From positions 2,085,001 through 2,149,000 of the forward strand of contig JARFJB010001495.1 in assembly GCA_036346205.1 (NCBI GenBank): a DNA stretch of 64,000 nt, given 5' to 3'. The stretch is from Vesta saturnalis. Taxonomy: Eukaryota > Arthropoda > Insecta > Coleoptera > Lampyridae. Every line of letters starts with the position of its first letter. Position 1 is the first letter of the stretch. The notes beneath the pieces were generated by a model. It worked only from the letters and a program-made list of their open reading frames with translations. It searched no databases and was not told where the DNA came from. This document shows, piece after piece, positions 20,820 to 32,739 of the stretch. A program made the position numbers and the translations under genes.

Positions 20820-21760
20820 ACAAAAAATGCAGCCTCAGTAAAAGAAACTATTTACTTGACATTTGCCGCTTCATTTGCTAATTTATCTTAAATAGAATTT
20901 GAGAAAGATAGTTTTAAGTTTCGAAAGTGTAGTAAAAAATGGAATGCATAATGATTTATTATGACTTTAAGAACGGTTTAAGTGCGTATGACTGAAAGAA
21001 AGTTTGGAATTAACATTTGGCGATTAGGCCCCTTCCTTGGCAACAATTTACAGATGCTAGAAGGAATTCGAACGTGGAAGAACTACAGTTGATCACCAGG
21101 ACGGCGCAGAGCCTCCCATTACCGCTGTGACAGAGGAAAACATTGCCGCTGTGAAGAAGGTTATGGTAACAGATAACAGAACTAATTACGTCGTAATATA
21201 GGCTCAACTGGGGATTGGATCCTCGTCTGTTAAAACAATAATACACGACCACCTTCATCTGAAAAAAGTCGCTTTGTAGCCCATCATCTTTCAGACTTTC
21301 AAAAAGCAGAACCACTACGAATTTGCCATGTAACTCTAACATTGCTTAAGAATGGGGGACACCAAATTTTGTCGAAAATTCTAACAGGCGATGAAACTTA
21401 CATACCATTTTTCGACATGCCAACGAAGAAAGTAATGTACGCTGTGTTCTTTAGAAGTACCGGTCTAGTGAGCGCTATTAAGCTAGAAGGGCAGAAAACT
21501 GTCACAAGTAAATGATTCTCCGAACACTGTTTGCCGGAAGTGTTTAATAAACTGCCAAAGAAGGGAATTATGCTAAATCGCGATAAAGTTTCTTCCTACA
21601 TTGCAGAGGTAACTTGGCATTGTGCGACTTTTGGTTGTTTTTTGGGCTAACCAAGAACTTATGAGGAAGAAGGTTTTTTCAGAGGAAGAAATCGATGCTG
21701 CTGTTATTAACAACACAATTTTTATTCTCATACAAATTAATTCCTGATTCTTCAATATCT
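20820..21760 (+). pseudogene. mariner (DD34D-type) transposase relic, copy 1
   Basis: Mariner blocks are readable over stops and frameshifts: IYYDFKNGLS (about 20952), a TTVDHQDGA-like turn (about 21084-21100), PITAVTEENIAAVKKVMVTD (about 21115-21170), IHDHLHLKKV (about 21240), LTGDETYIPFFDMPTKK (first catalytic D, about 21388), then KVMYAVFFRSTGLVSAIKLEGQKTVT, then the C-terminal LALCDFWLFFGLTKNL (about 21614-21660). The region between the first and second catalytic D is shortened and the second D segment is lost. Its upstream sequence (CTATTTACTTGACATTTGCC near 20848) is shared with the minus-strand copy at 45660-46620. Confidence 0.8.
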
Positions 21761-22107
21761 GAAGGTAAATCCATATCGGATTACTTCGATTGCTTAATAA
21801 CTTTTCAAAAAGCGTCAGATTTGTCCCTTTTTACAGGCTTGGTAAACGTGCTGATAAATAATTGTAAAATAAGGTTCAGCTGCTACTGTTAACACTGTAA
21901 TATTTCATATCATAATACGCGGTGGAAGAATGTAATAACCCACCAGGTATCGTGATATGAAATTATGATTTGAATATCGTACGTTTTATCTATCGGGTCT
22001 TTCAAAAATGGCGCCCAGATGTCAGTAGTAAATAACTGCTGAACGCTACCTTTTTTTAATGTGATCTTTGACATTTGCGAAGTAGACACATGACAAATTT
22101 CAATCAT

Positions 22108-22345
22108 GGAGAGATACGCTAGAACAACGCATTAAAGTTATTCAAACTTATTGTGAAAATGGTCGATCTTTAAAAAATACATGTCGTAGAATTCGTGATT
22201 TTTTTGGTGGAAACAATTGTCCAAATGAGTCAAACCTCTCAGGTTAGTGATAAAATTTGAAGAACCTGGTGCTGTCGAAGATCGAATAAGGTCTGGTAGA
22301 CCAAAAAGTGGGCGCTCTTGCTGAAAATATTGCTGATGTAACACA
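22108..22345 (+). pseudogene. ITm transposase N-terminal fragment
   Basis: Starts at about 22108 with MERYALEQRIKVIQTYCENG, then SLKNTCRRIRDFFGGNNCPN, a turn and GAVEDRIRSGRPKSGRSC. This is the bipartite helix-turn-helix domain of insect ITm transposases of the type whose catalytic part has the WIGR...DFFLWG motif. It breaks off before the catalytic core. One stop and one frameshift. Confidence 0.7.
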
Positions 22346-22527
22346 CTAGTGCGGTAAAGTATGCCATTACTATATAGTTGGTTATATAAATGTAAAACTT
22401 GACATACATGTTCATAGTACATAAAATTTATTGTTTAACGAGCATACTACTTCTTTCTTAGATTGAATAACTAAGCAAACAAAAGTATTTGGTGTGGAAC
22501 ATCACACAACCTCCCAACCTACAAAAT

Positions 22528-22890
22528 GAAAATTAAAAGAAATGAAATAATTTTAATAACATTTTTTAGGACAAGTATCAACCTCTTTTATAATACGTTA
22601 ATGACGAAAATATACAACATTGTAAAAACAGAAACAATAATCTATGTCAAACAGACGTCTAAGCTTCATGTCTGACAGAGGTTAATAGGCATTTAGACTT
22701 ACACTTAACAAATTAAAAGAAATGAAATAATTTAAATTACAATTTTTTTAGAGTAACTATGCAACCTCGTTTTTATACGTTTATAACGAAAGCAGGCAAC
22801 ATTGTAAAAACAAAAATATAATCTGTCAGAATGACGTTTAAAACTTTATGTCAGACAGATATTGATATATACATGTTAACTTAAAAAAAA
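22528..22890 (+). repeat. two imperfect tandem copies, ~182 bp
   Basis: A unit starting AAATTAAAAGAAATGAAATA begins near 22531 and again near 22713. Each contains CAACATTGTAAAAACA and a GTCAGACAGA-like core. The 3' half of the unit recurs at about 51390-51490, joined to the same downstream sequence, so it is part of a dispersed repeat. Confidence 0.75.
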
Positions 22891-23380
22891 TTCCAAAGCC
22901 GCTTCTACTAGATATCAGTAATACAATATAACCATTTTCATTCATATTTAATTAATTTTTTGACTTACATTAAAAAACTTTGTAAAGAAAATTTATGTAA
23001 AATTAAATTTTCTTTTTCTTATAAAAATAATCGTTATTCAGAAAATTATTAAAAATTTGAAGTAACACTTCAATTCTACCTTAGGAATTTTTTCCGCTAA
23101 ATTGCGCGTCATATCGAAAAATTGCATAGAACATCATTAATCGATATGTTTACGGTCAATACCTCGGTATTTTAATATCTTTGAAATATGCAGCTGTTTT
23201 AGAAATATTTGATAAAAACCAAAAACTGCCCCTAATAAATTCCCCTCCCCGCCCCTGGTTTTCTCCCAAAATCTAATCAGCTCTAAGCCAAATGAAAATA
23301 AGCTTAAATACAAAATTTTCGTTCTGGATATCGTGGATACTAACATACATCCACACAAACATCCAGACATCATGGCTGCT
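22885..23380 (+). repeat. dispersed repeat family A, copy 1
   Basis: About 500 bp shared with 51490-52040 in the same orientation and in part with 58795-59140 inverted. Landmarks: ACTTAAAAAAAATTCCAAAG at the start, AAATATTTGATAAAAACCAA, CAAAATCTAATCAG, ACATACATCCACACAAACAT and CCAGACATCATGGC at the end. Non-coding in all frames. It could be the UTR of a retroelement or a non-autonomous element; I cannot tell which. Confidence 0.75.
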
Positions 23381-24299
23381 CCCGGGAACGCCCGGAATTT
23401 TAATCATCCAAACAACCGCGTTATTCTCGAAAACTTGCCGTCATGCAATAGACACGAGAGCCCACTGCCAAATGGCAACAAGTTTGAGAAAGAAAATTAT
23501 TTCCTAATTAACTCTCACTCTCACGTTATATTTGACTCGATTATTTTTTGACACACACGTTTCATTTAAACAAACGAACTAGACTTACGTTACATATTTT
23601 TATTTCAATTAAACATCAAGAAATTGAAAATTAACTTTCCTAGTTTAGACTAAGAATTTGGATTAACAATCCAAAGTTAATACACGAAAAACGCAAGAAA
23701 TGAAAACGTTTCGTGCCTCATTACTACGATTATTTGTTATTTTAAGCGTTTCCTCTAGGTTTCTAGGATTATTTATAGTAAAAAATTTACTTTGTCTAAT
23801 TGTGGATACGGTTTAATAAGTAAATTTGAGGATTTGTGACTCGTGATTTTTATCAGTTCTTGTTCGTTAAGCGCAGTCTTCGACTAGTTACTTACGGTAC
23901 TTGATCTTGAAGAATGTTTTACGATTTCTCTACTTATGGTATTACATTTATTTTTTTTGCTAACTCTTTTTTTTTAAATATAATTTATATATTTTTGTAC
24001 TAATAGAAAACCAGTAGTTTTCCAAGTTGGATTTGGATGTGATGCTAGTACACGTTCTTCCTTGAAAAGCTTTCGAAAACATTGGATAGTATTGGACTCG
24101 ACCAGTGTGTAATAATCTCTTATTATCTCTTTCTCTCTTGAAATGATGTATCACATATTGATTCTCCTCCCCTACAAATTAACTCGTATGAAGCAACATG
24201 AAAAAATGTTCTTTGTCGCCCATTAAGCCGTCACATTCTCAGCAACTATATTTGAAAGGGATACTTTTGTAGAACTTCTCATTTCACATGTCTTAGATC
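23381..24299. other. no gene recognised
   Basis: AT-rich. A minus-strand frame at about 24000-24170 reads DYYTLVESNTIQCFRKLF and NPTWKTTGFLLV, a protein-like composition, but I do not recognise it and it has stops nearby. Confidence 0.45.
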
Positions 24300-25090
24300 A
24301 CTGGCGTTTTTAAACATTATGTGTAAGCGATTACTTGTACTTAAGAACGTTTTATTTCTAAAAGTGTTTTTGAACAATTGATTGAACTTAGTTTTGTTCA
24401 ATCGCCTGAATAATCAAGAATACTTACTGTCCATAAAATCTGTTACTATAAATTATTATAACACTAGGTTACATTTTATATAAAACTAAATCTAAGAGGG
24501 AATTAAGTTGTACTTTTTAAGGGAAATAAATGTGTAGGGTGAGTTTTTAATGGGGCGCTGGTCCATACCTCCTATACTATTACAGCTATATAAAAATTTA
24601 CAAACATGAGCACTATATTCTAAAAATATTTTCTAATATACAGGGTGGTTCAATAATCAGTGGTGACTCAAAGTTGTTTTTTTATATGAAACACCCGGTA
24701 TTTCATTACATTTTTGAAAAGACCTTAAAGAGTAGATGCTTTTTGGTATAGGGTATTAAGGGTTTAAAGGTTACTGAATTATTTTAGTTTTGGACGAATA
24801 AAGGGCTCACTTTTGGAAATTTATTACTCATAAACCTAATAAGATTTTGGGCTATAACTAGGACTAGAGACTGATTATTACGCCTAGTTAACGATTTTGA
24901 ACTAATATTTAGATAAAATTCAGAAAAACATACTGGGTGATTGACTTATGCAAATTGTTATTTTACTCACAATTTTTAAATGGAACACCCGGTATAATTT
25001 TGCACTTGAGAAGCCAATAACGGATGCATTCTTTTTGATAGTAAGGTTTTATGTCCTAACTTTAATCGTTATAGAGTTATTTCCATCTTA

Positions 25091-25130
25091 TTACAAAGTA
25101 CAGGTCGAAGGTTCAAATCCTACTCGAGGT
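25091..25130 (+). tRNA. 3' part of a tRNA-like sequence
   Basis: Retains the anticodon-stem 3' strand, variable loop, T arm (GAAGGTTCAAATCCTAC, weakened by one change) and the acceptor 3' strand TCGAGGT. The 5' half is missing. Pseudogene. Confidence 0.6.
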
Positions 25131-25241
25131 AAACTTTTTATTTATGTTATTATAAGTTTTTGTTATGAACGAATAAGTTCAAAGGTAAATATGTAATTAA
25201 AAATTATTATTAATTTTATTAAATACATAAATAAAAAGTTT

Positions 25242-25309
25242 ACCTCGAGTAGGATTCGAACCTACGACCTGTACTTCTAATACCGCGCTACCAACTGCGC
25301 CACCAAGGT
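25242..25309 (-). tRNA. tRNA-like copy with damaged anticodon arm
   Basis: Acceptor ACCTTGG/TCGAGGT, D arm GCGC-AGTTGGTA-GCGC and T arm GTAGGTTCGAATCCTAC are intact. The anticodon arm lost four bases (GTATTAGAAGTAC instead of a 17-nt hairpin), so no standard 7-nt loop forms. Non-functional as a tRNA. Confidence 0.75.
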
Positions 25310-25562
25310 TCAAGCCCCAATCGATGCAAATTTTGTCTTTATGTATGTAGAACTGATGTAAATTCTAAATATAATGAGATTACAGTCAAATTACTTATAT
25401 TAATGGAATGTGAGCCTGCAATATCGCAAGGATTCACACATACCAAAGCAACTTGACTAATATTAAATTATTATAAGTTTTTGTTATGAACGAATAAGTT
25501 CAAAGGTAAATATGTAATTAAAAATTATTATTAATTTTATTAAATACATAAATAAAAAGTTT

Positions 25563-25622
25563 ACCTCGAGTAGGATTCGAACCTACGACCTGTACTTTGC
25601 TAGAGTACCGCGCTACCATCTG

Positions 25623-25625
<3 letters not shown>
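25563..25625 (-). tRNA. tRNA-like copy truncated by (TA)n
   Basis: T arm, variable loop and the anticodon hairpin (GTACTCTAGCAAAGTAC) match the complete copy. The D arm is altered and the acceptor 5' strand is missing, replaced by the (TA)n tract starting at 25625. Confidence 0.7.

Positions 25626-25674
<49 letters not shown>
25625..25674. repeat. (TA)n microsatellite at the palindrome centre
   Basis: About 25 TA units between two oppositely oriented tRNA copies. It replaces part of the 5' side of the minus-strand copy. In the shorter insertion (25950-26344) the corresponding centre is unique sequence. Confidence 0.85.
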
Positions 25675-25677
<3 letters not shown>

Positions 25678-25736
25678 TTAGAACTTACATCAGTTCTACA
25701 TACATAAAGACAAAATTTGCATCGATTGGGGCTTGA

Positions 25737-25808
25737 ACCTTGGTGGCGCAGTTGGTAGCGCGGTACTCTAGCAAAGTACAGGTCGTAGGTTCGAATCCTA
25801 CTCGAGGT
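25737..25808 (+). tRNA. complete tRNA-like gene, anticodon AGC (Ala codon)
   Basis: 72 nt folding as a full cloverleaf. Acceptor ACCTTGG with TCGAGGT (7 pairs, two G-T). D stem GCGC/GCGC. Anticodon stem GTACT/AGTAC with loop CTAGCAA (U33 present, anticodon AGC at 25770-25772). Variable loop AGGTC. T stem GTAGG/CCTAC with loop TTCGAAT. A box TGGCGCAGTTGG and B box GGTTCGAATCC match the pol III consensus. A T5 run at 25813-25817 can terminate transcription. Odd points: it starts with an A1-U72 pair and lacks the G3-U70 pair that marks alanine tRNAs, so real aminoacylation with alanine is doubtful. It is part of a repeat, not a lone gene. Confidence 0.8.
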
Positions 25809-25985
25809 AAACTTTTTATTTATGTATTTAATAAAATTAATAATAATTTTTAATTATTTCCATTTTATTCTAAGAAATGGCCATAAAGCTCGACTACTAA
25901 TTATAATATCAAAATGTCACTATTTACGCTGTACATTTTTTTTTAAATTATTACTAATTTTATTAAATACATAAATACAAAGTTT

Positions 25986-26054
25986 ACCTCCAGTAGGATT
26001 TGAACCTACGACCTATACTTTGCTAGAGTACCGCGCTAACTACACCATCAAGGT
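25986..26054 (-). tRNA. tRNA-like copy with shortened D arm
   Basis: Acceptor (ACCTTGA/TGGAGGT, one mismatch), anticodon hairpin with loop CTAGCAA and T arm GTAGGTTCAAATCCTAC are kept. The D arm lost bases (TGGTGTAGTTAGCGC). Probably non-functional. Confidence 0.72.
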
Positions 26055-26178
26055 TCAAGCCCCAAACGATGTAAACTTTATGTATGTAGAACTGATGAAC
26101 TAATGAAATCTCATTACATTTAGAATTTACATCATTTCTACATACATAAAGATAAAGCTTACATCGTTTGGGGCTTGA

Positions 26179-26250
26179 ACCTTGATGGCGCAGTTGGTTA
26201 GCGCGGTACTCTACAAAGTATAGGTCGTAGGTTCAAATCCTACTCGAGGT
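26179..26250 (+). tRNA. tRNA-like copy with 6-nt anticodon loop
   Basis: Acceptor ACCTTGA/TCGAGGT, D arm with loop AGTTGGTTA, T arm GTAGGTTCAAATCCTAC. The anticodon loop is CTACAA, one G shorter than in the complete copy, so no normal anticodon is presented. A T5 run follows at about 26255. Confidence 0.75.
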
Positions 26251-26409
26251 AAACTTTTTATTTATGTATTGAATAAAATTAATAATAATTTTTAATTACA
26301 TATTTACCTTTGAACATATTCGTTCATAACAAAAACTTATTATAATGTACATTTTTTTGTTCTAATGATGATAGTCAAAATCCAATGATTTTTCAGATTT
26401 TTATTATGC

Positions 26410-26845
26410 TCATTAAGATTTCCATTGTTATGAAATGTAGCCTCGTCGGAACTTTATTAAGCACCCATTCACAAAACACTCTTCTGCGTTCAATATCGCT
26501 GCCTTCAAGTTCCTGTGGTAGTTGAGTATGATAGGGATAAAATCTACTGTTTCTTAATATTTTGGAGGCGCTGGAACGGCTAATATCTAATTCTCTACTT
26601 ACAATTCTTGTGCTAACATGTGGGTTTTTGATTATATGTAGCAGGACAGATAATGCATTTTCTTAATTTATTAGAGCTTTCTGTAGTTTCTGTTGTTTAT
26701 ACATAACTGTCCCGGTTTCTTCAAATGAAAGTCTCAATCTAACGAATGCACGATAGTCGGGAAGTTTTTGGTTGGGATATCGCTAAGCATAAATTCTAAA
26801 GGACAAAAAAGCGTTACCATCACCCGCTCCAATACAATACATCAT
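26410..26845 (-). pseudogene. ITm transposase N-terminal fragment
   Basis: Reads, over frameshifts, MYCIGAGDGNAFLSFRIYA, RYPNQKLPDYRAFVRLRLSF, EETGTV, then ALSVLLHIIKNPHVSTRIVS, RELDISRSSASKILRNSRFY and DIERRRVFCEWVLNKVPTRL. These are the two helix-turn-helix units and the linker leading to the catalytic core in insect ITm transposases of the DD41D type. The catalytic part is deleted. Confidence 0.8.
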
Positions 26846-27658
26846 GTTAATTCTTTAATGTTTTGTAAACTTCATTTTACACAACACAAACCGTATTTAT
26901 AATGTTTAACAATAATAACAAAAAAAAAACGTTTACAAATTGTTTCAAAGTTGTTTCAGACAAATAATTTTAATAATAAATGTCAAATTCGATTATCTAT
27001 CTAGATTAGAAACAAATAATTAGGTAAACGATATTTTTTCTGAAAAACCATTGGATTTTGACTATCATCATTAGTATAAAAAAATGTACAGCTTAAATAG
27101 TGACATTTGGACACCCTATTATTAAGTCGGGCCTTTTAATTCCATTTCTTAGAATAAAATGGAAATGGAAATAACTCCATAACGGTTAAAGTTATATCGG
27201 GTGTTCCATTTAAAAAATTGTGAGCAAAATAACAATTCGCATAAGTCAATCACCGGGTATGTTTTATCTCAATATTAGTTCAAAATTGTTAACGAGGCGT
27301 AATAAGCAACCTCTAGCCCAAAATATTCTTAGGTTTATGAGTAATGAATTTCCAAAGGTGAGCCCTTTTTTAGTTCAAACTTAAAATAATTAAAAATAAC
27401 CTTTAAAGTTAGATCCTTAATACCCTATACCAAAAAGTATTTGCTCTTTAAAGTCTTTTCACAAATGTAATAAAATACCCGCTGCTTCATTTAAAAAAAC
27501 AACTTTGGGTCACCACAGATTATTGGGTCACCCTGTATATAGGAAGATATTTTAGAACATAGTGCTCATGTTTCTCTACAAGTTTTGTATTTAAAATTTT
27601 TATATATCTGTAATAGTATAGGAGGTATAGACCACCGCGCACTTAAAAACTCACCTTG

Positions 27659-28585
27659 TATACATATTTAAAGTGAAATTTAATTATTTATTTCAATGCC
27701 TACATATACTTATTTACACTCTCTCGATGATTCTTTATATATCTTGAAAAAATGTCAAATAGAACTAGCAATTTATTTCAATTTCCATGGAAAATCGGCT
27801 ATATGCCCCACCTAGTATGACTGTTTTTCTCATATAATTTAAAGTTACCATCTTCTCCCCCTATACTAACTGAGTGATTAGAATTGAAATAGGCGTGGTC
27901 AAATAAGCGGACGGCCAATAAGGTCGCAGATTTCAAACAATCAGCTGGGATTTGAATAGACTTTAGACGCCATAAACCACAGAAGTAGCAGCACCAGATT
28001 AGCCCCCCATTCAAAAGTTTTCAGCTTCATTCCGACAAAACGTTGGGTGAATTTGCACCTTGTTTCTATCATTGGAATTAGCATAAACTACAGATAAACC
28101 TTTCTGTCAAAAATATCAAAATCTCAAATCGAAAGTGCGTTCAATTCGACATTTCCTAGCAACAATGTACTGTTTATACACATACAATACCTAGTATTGC
28201 TACTTGTATGATCTATGAATCTAATGATTGAAAAGTTTGCAACATTGAATTGAAATTTAATGTTCTGTCAATTCTAAGATTAAAACTCTAATACACAAGT
28301 ATCACACCATCATATCAAATAAAATGTGTTGGTTAGAGCTAAATTTGCAACACTGTGTTAGTATAGGGGGAGAAGAAAATATACTTAAATTATGGAAGGA
28401 AAAACGGTTATACTAAACCGCAACTGAAATAAATTTCTAATTCTATTTAACACTTTTTTAAAATACAGATTACGTTGGCCACTTTTTTCATTAACTGTGC
28501 AAAGAATTATCAGGGCAATGTAAATAAGTATATGCAGGCATTGAAATAAATAATTAAATATATCGCAAATTAAATGTGTGTACAT
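27659..28585. mobile_element. long-arm MITE inserted in the right palindrome arm
   Basis: Arms of about 205 bp: 27665-27870 pairs with 28355-28570 inverted (TTAATTATTTATTTCAATGCC, ATATACTTATTTACA, CTTCTCCCCCTATACTAAC). Ends read TATACATATTTAA / TACACACATTTAA with possible TA duplication. The central ~480 bp includes a 71-codon minus frame (27799-28014) without recognisable motifs. Confidence 0.7.
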
Positions 28586-28810
28586 TTGTTTCCCTTAAAA
28601 CGTACAACTTAATGCCCTCTTATTTTTAGTCTTATGTAAACAATATAAACTAAAGTTATAATGCCTTAAAACAACAAATTTTAACAGTATTCTTGATTAT
28701 CTGGCGTTTGATCAAAACTATGTTCAATCAATGATTCAAAAACACTTTTAAAAATATAACGTTCTAAAATACGTCAAGTAATCGTTTGCACAGAAATTTT
28801 GTCACTAAGA

Positions 28811-29809
28811 GAAATTCAATTCCAAATTTCAATACCTTTCAATTCATTTTTACTTTATTTTCTAAATAAATCAATATAATATTGTATGAATAATTTCCTT
28901 TAAATTAATGTAATCATTTCAAGATTAATCAAATTAATCATTACACACGCGCTTCCTCTTCTTTTCCTTCATACATAATTCCCGTAAGTCATGTCCTAAA
29001 TTGATATAATGTAGGACAGACAATCACAAATGGACAGTTTGCATATTAACCTATCTCTACATGCGCCAAGATTTTTCATAGTTAAAAGGAGAGGCCGGAC
29101 GTTAATACGTAAATTATCAATCCCTATAAATATGAGTAAAAATGGTGTTAGCGGTTATTATTATTATTTATTGTTGTGTTAACGATTATTATTGTGTTAG
29201 AGATTAAAGTAGATCAAAATTAAATACGATTATTGTGAAGAGTGCACGATGTTCCAATCCATGAAGAATCATATTTTTCTTTATTATATTATTTTTGCTG
29301 ATTTATATTTGTTTATAACCATGTATTAACCAAAACAAACACACCTCTCTCTTACCTTTCCTTTTTACCTGTTAAAGACCTTGGTTGAAAGTCACATCTC
29401 TCTCGTTGTGCTAAATATATGAGGTAGCCAAATTAGAAGCCCCCGAGATGTGACGATTTAACATTAAAATATAATGCATTATAACATATTCACAATAAAT
29501 ACATGTGAATAACATGTCTATGCAAAGAACTAAATTTTGAAATGTTACACCTGTTTACTTTTTATCCACACCGCTTTTATTACTACATGAATATAGCACA
29601 CACGACGCTATTTTTATACATAAAGTGGACATTTAAAATTTAGTTAACTGTAATAAGTAAAACGGACTTAACGAACGACTGACGTTTACTAACACAACTT
29701 GCCGGCAATATCATAACCACATGGCGAACGTGATACTATTTCTGTTCTTGATATTTCATCTCCTCACTATACTAACTCAATGATTTGCATCAATAAAGAT
29801 TAGCTTGCA
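28811..29809. other. no gene recognised
   Basis: AT-rich with short TTATTATT runs. No coding motif or repeat partner identified. Confidence 0.5.
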
Positions 29810-30240
29810 TATCCTTAGTTACCATTACAATATATTGAGTGTATGTATGCATAGAATAATATTTCAAAATGGTCTACCTACAGTTTACGTTGAGTTCAAT
29901 AAATGAAACTCGGTGCAAATCTACCTTGTACTTTTTGTGTGGTTGAAGCTAACAGATTTTGACACATCGCGCCCCGGCCAGAGGAGAAACACGTATAGAA
30001 ACAATCTTAATAGCAACTATGGGCCAGTTGCATAAAAATGTGTTAAGTCAGGATTATTTTAATCCCTGGATTAAGAAATGTGATTGACCATTTTTTGATA
30101 GAATAAAAAATTGACAGTTGCTTACACCTATCACATTTCTTAATTCCAAGATTAAAATGAATCCTGGTGTAACCCACCTTCTGCAATAGGTTATATGTGT
30201 TGCTAACGTCGCAGGATAGCAAAACTAGTTCTGAGCTTTT
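29810..30240 (+). repeat. duplicated repeat, copy 1
   Basis: Starts TTAGTTACCATTACAAT (about 29817) and includes CAGTTTACGTTGAGTTCAATAAA (about 29880), GAAGCTAACAGATTTTGACACA, CGCCCCGGC and TAGCAACTATG. A second copy starts near 30300 and resumes at 32587. The AATAAA and the CGCCCCGGC that follows GACACA recall an LTR end with a primer-binding site, but I could not show an LTR pair. Confidence 0.55.
30027..30195. mobile_element. small palindromic MITE
   Basis: GTTAAGTCAGGATTATTTTAATC at about 30043 recurs inverted at about 30140-30172 (GATTAAAATGAATCCTGGTGTAAC). The outer part GCCAGTTGCA / TGCAATAGGT is a weaker match. It splits the repeat copy at TAGCAACTATG / GTTGCTAAC. Confidence 0.65.
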
Positions 30241-30427
30241 ATATAAACGCGTGAATTTATATTGTTGCGATATGAGTTATTATTAAAGTGGTACATTATA
30301 TACCATAGTTACTATTACAATGTATTTAGTGTATCTAAGCGTAGTCTAATAAATACCATGACAATGCATGCATGTTTACTTGGAAATGTTAAATTTTGAA
30401 GCACTTCTAGTTTGAAATTTTCAAAAA

Positions 30428-30428
<1 letters not shown>

Positions 30429-30473
<45 letters not shown>
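30429..30473. repeat. (TA)n microsatellite
   Basis: About 22 TA units, bordering the small palindrome that follows it. Confidence 0.9.
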
Positions 30474-30477
<4 letters not shown>

Positions 30478-30921
30478 TTAGATTTACATATTCAGTTTAA
30501 ATAAGACAATTTTTACTTAAATATTAGTAACTTTTTTGAATTAATGTAACTATTTAATGAATTCTTTATTTAATATACTAAGATTATTTTGAAATGGTAA
30601 ATGAAATGTAGAATGTCATTAAACGTTGATTCTACATTTCAACCAACTCAAATCTTCCAGAAATTTCAAACACTTATGCTGCAACTATTCTGGCGTAGTC
30701 TGCATTCTACATCATGTACTGACCAACTAGAAGTCAAACACACTCGTCCAGATTAAATTTAAATTAGTTACCTTGTTTCATATTCTGTATTTTAAAAATA
30801 GTTACCTATTTCAATCTCTGTAATTGTCAAATAAATTTTGACAAAGGAACAAAGGACGTTCGAAACGTTGAATTAATTTTTACGTTTATTTACACAAGTT
30901 TTAAAGAAAAATTGTCTTATT

Positions 30922-30924
<3 letters not shown>

Positions 30925-30953
<29 letters not shown>
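30925..30953. repeat. (TA)n next to foldback left end
   Basis: TA tract running directly into the CAGGGTTAGG terminus at 30954. Confidence 0.9.
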
Positions 30954-32590
<1,637 letters not shown>

Positions 32591-32739
32591 TACGTCAAGT
32601 CCAATAAAGAAACCTTGTCAAATCCACCCATTTTTTTGTGTTATTGAAGCTGAAAGCCTTTGACACACTGTGCACCCCGGCATGGAAACAGTTTTAATAG
32701 CAACTGGAACTGGGTTGCTAACTAGCGTTATTAATAAAC

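Larger units (their letters stand above)
25079..25865. mobile_element. palindromic tRNA-bearing insertion 1
   Basis: Sequence between 25088 and 25856 is absent from the mirror arm of the ITm element. TTATTTCCAT flanks it (about 25078-25087 and 25856-25865), a probable 9-10 bp target duplication. It contains a partial plus-strand tRNA (25091-25130), a minus-strand tRNA (25242-25309), a minus-strand truncated tRNA (25563-25625), a (TA)25 tract and a complete plus-strand tRNA (25737-25808). A tail of about 95 bp (GTTATGAACGAATAAGTTC, then a taat/atta-rich stretch) occurs twice, at about 25152 and 25473. Each tRNA is preceded by the same leader (TACATAAAGACAAAATTTGC). Confidence 0.78.
25937..26357. 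mobile_element. palindromic tRNA-bearing insertion 2
   Basis: Extra sequence of about 395 bp (25950-26344) interrupts the left arm of ITm element 4 and is flanked by TGTACATTTTTTT at about 25937-25949 and 26345-26357, a likely 13-bp target duplication. Structure: tail, minus-strand tRNA (25986-26054), leader, centre, mirror leader, plus-strand tRNA (26179-26250), tail. The arms are near-identical apart from tail length (35 versus 95 bp). No protein is encoded. Confidence 0.8.
24641..27535 (-). mobile_element. ITm element 4 carrying nested insertions
   Basis: Inverted repeats start CAGGGTG, then (G/A)(T/C)(T/C)CAATAATC. They run about 450 bp (24641-25087 and continuing at 25857-25945; mirror 27535 to about 27045), with TA next to both ends (24639-24640, 27536-27537). 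The left arm is broken by two tRNA-bearing insertions (25088-25856 and 25950-26344). The centre retains an N-terminal transposase fragment on the minus strand. Non-autonomous. Confidence 0.82.
24300..28810. repeat. large imperfect palindrome around ITm element 4
   Basis: Inverted arms continue outside the ITm element: 24315-24535 matches 28585-28800 inverted (landmarks AAAAGTGTTTTTGAA, GATTGAAC, TAATCAAGAATACT, AGAGGG(A/C)ATTAAGTTGTAC). 24540-24640 matches 27538-27660 inverted (GAGTTTTTAA, TACCTCCTATACTATTACAG). The right arm is interrupted by the 0.9-kb element at 27659-28585. The palindrome therefore predates that insertion. Confidence 0.75.

Noticed and set aside
24000..24170. Minus-strand reading DYYTLVESNTIQCFRKLF ... 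NPTWKTTGFLLV as a possible exon
   Set aside because: Protein-like composition but no recognisable family, no convincing splice sites and stops on both sides.
25563..26250. Cluster of genuine tRNA genes
   Set aside because: Only one of six copies folds fully. The shared leader and tail and the flanking duplications point to a repeat family rather than a normal tRNA cluster.
27799..28014. 71-codon minus-strand frame as a gene
   Set aside because: It is located within a MITE with long arms and has no recognisable motif.
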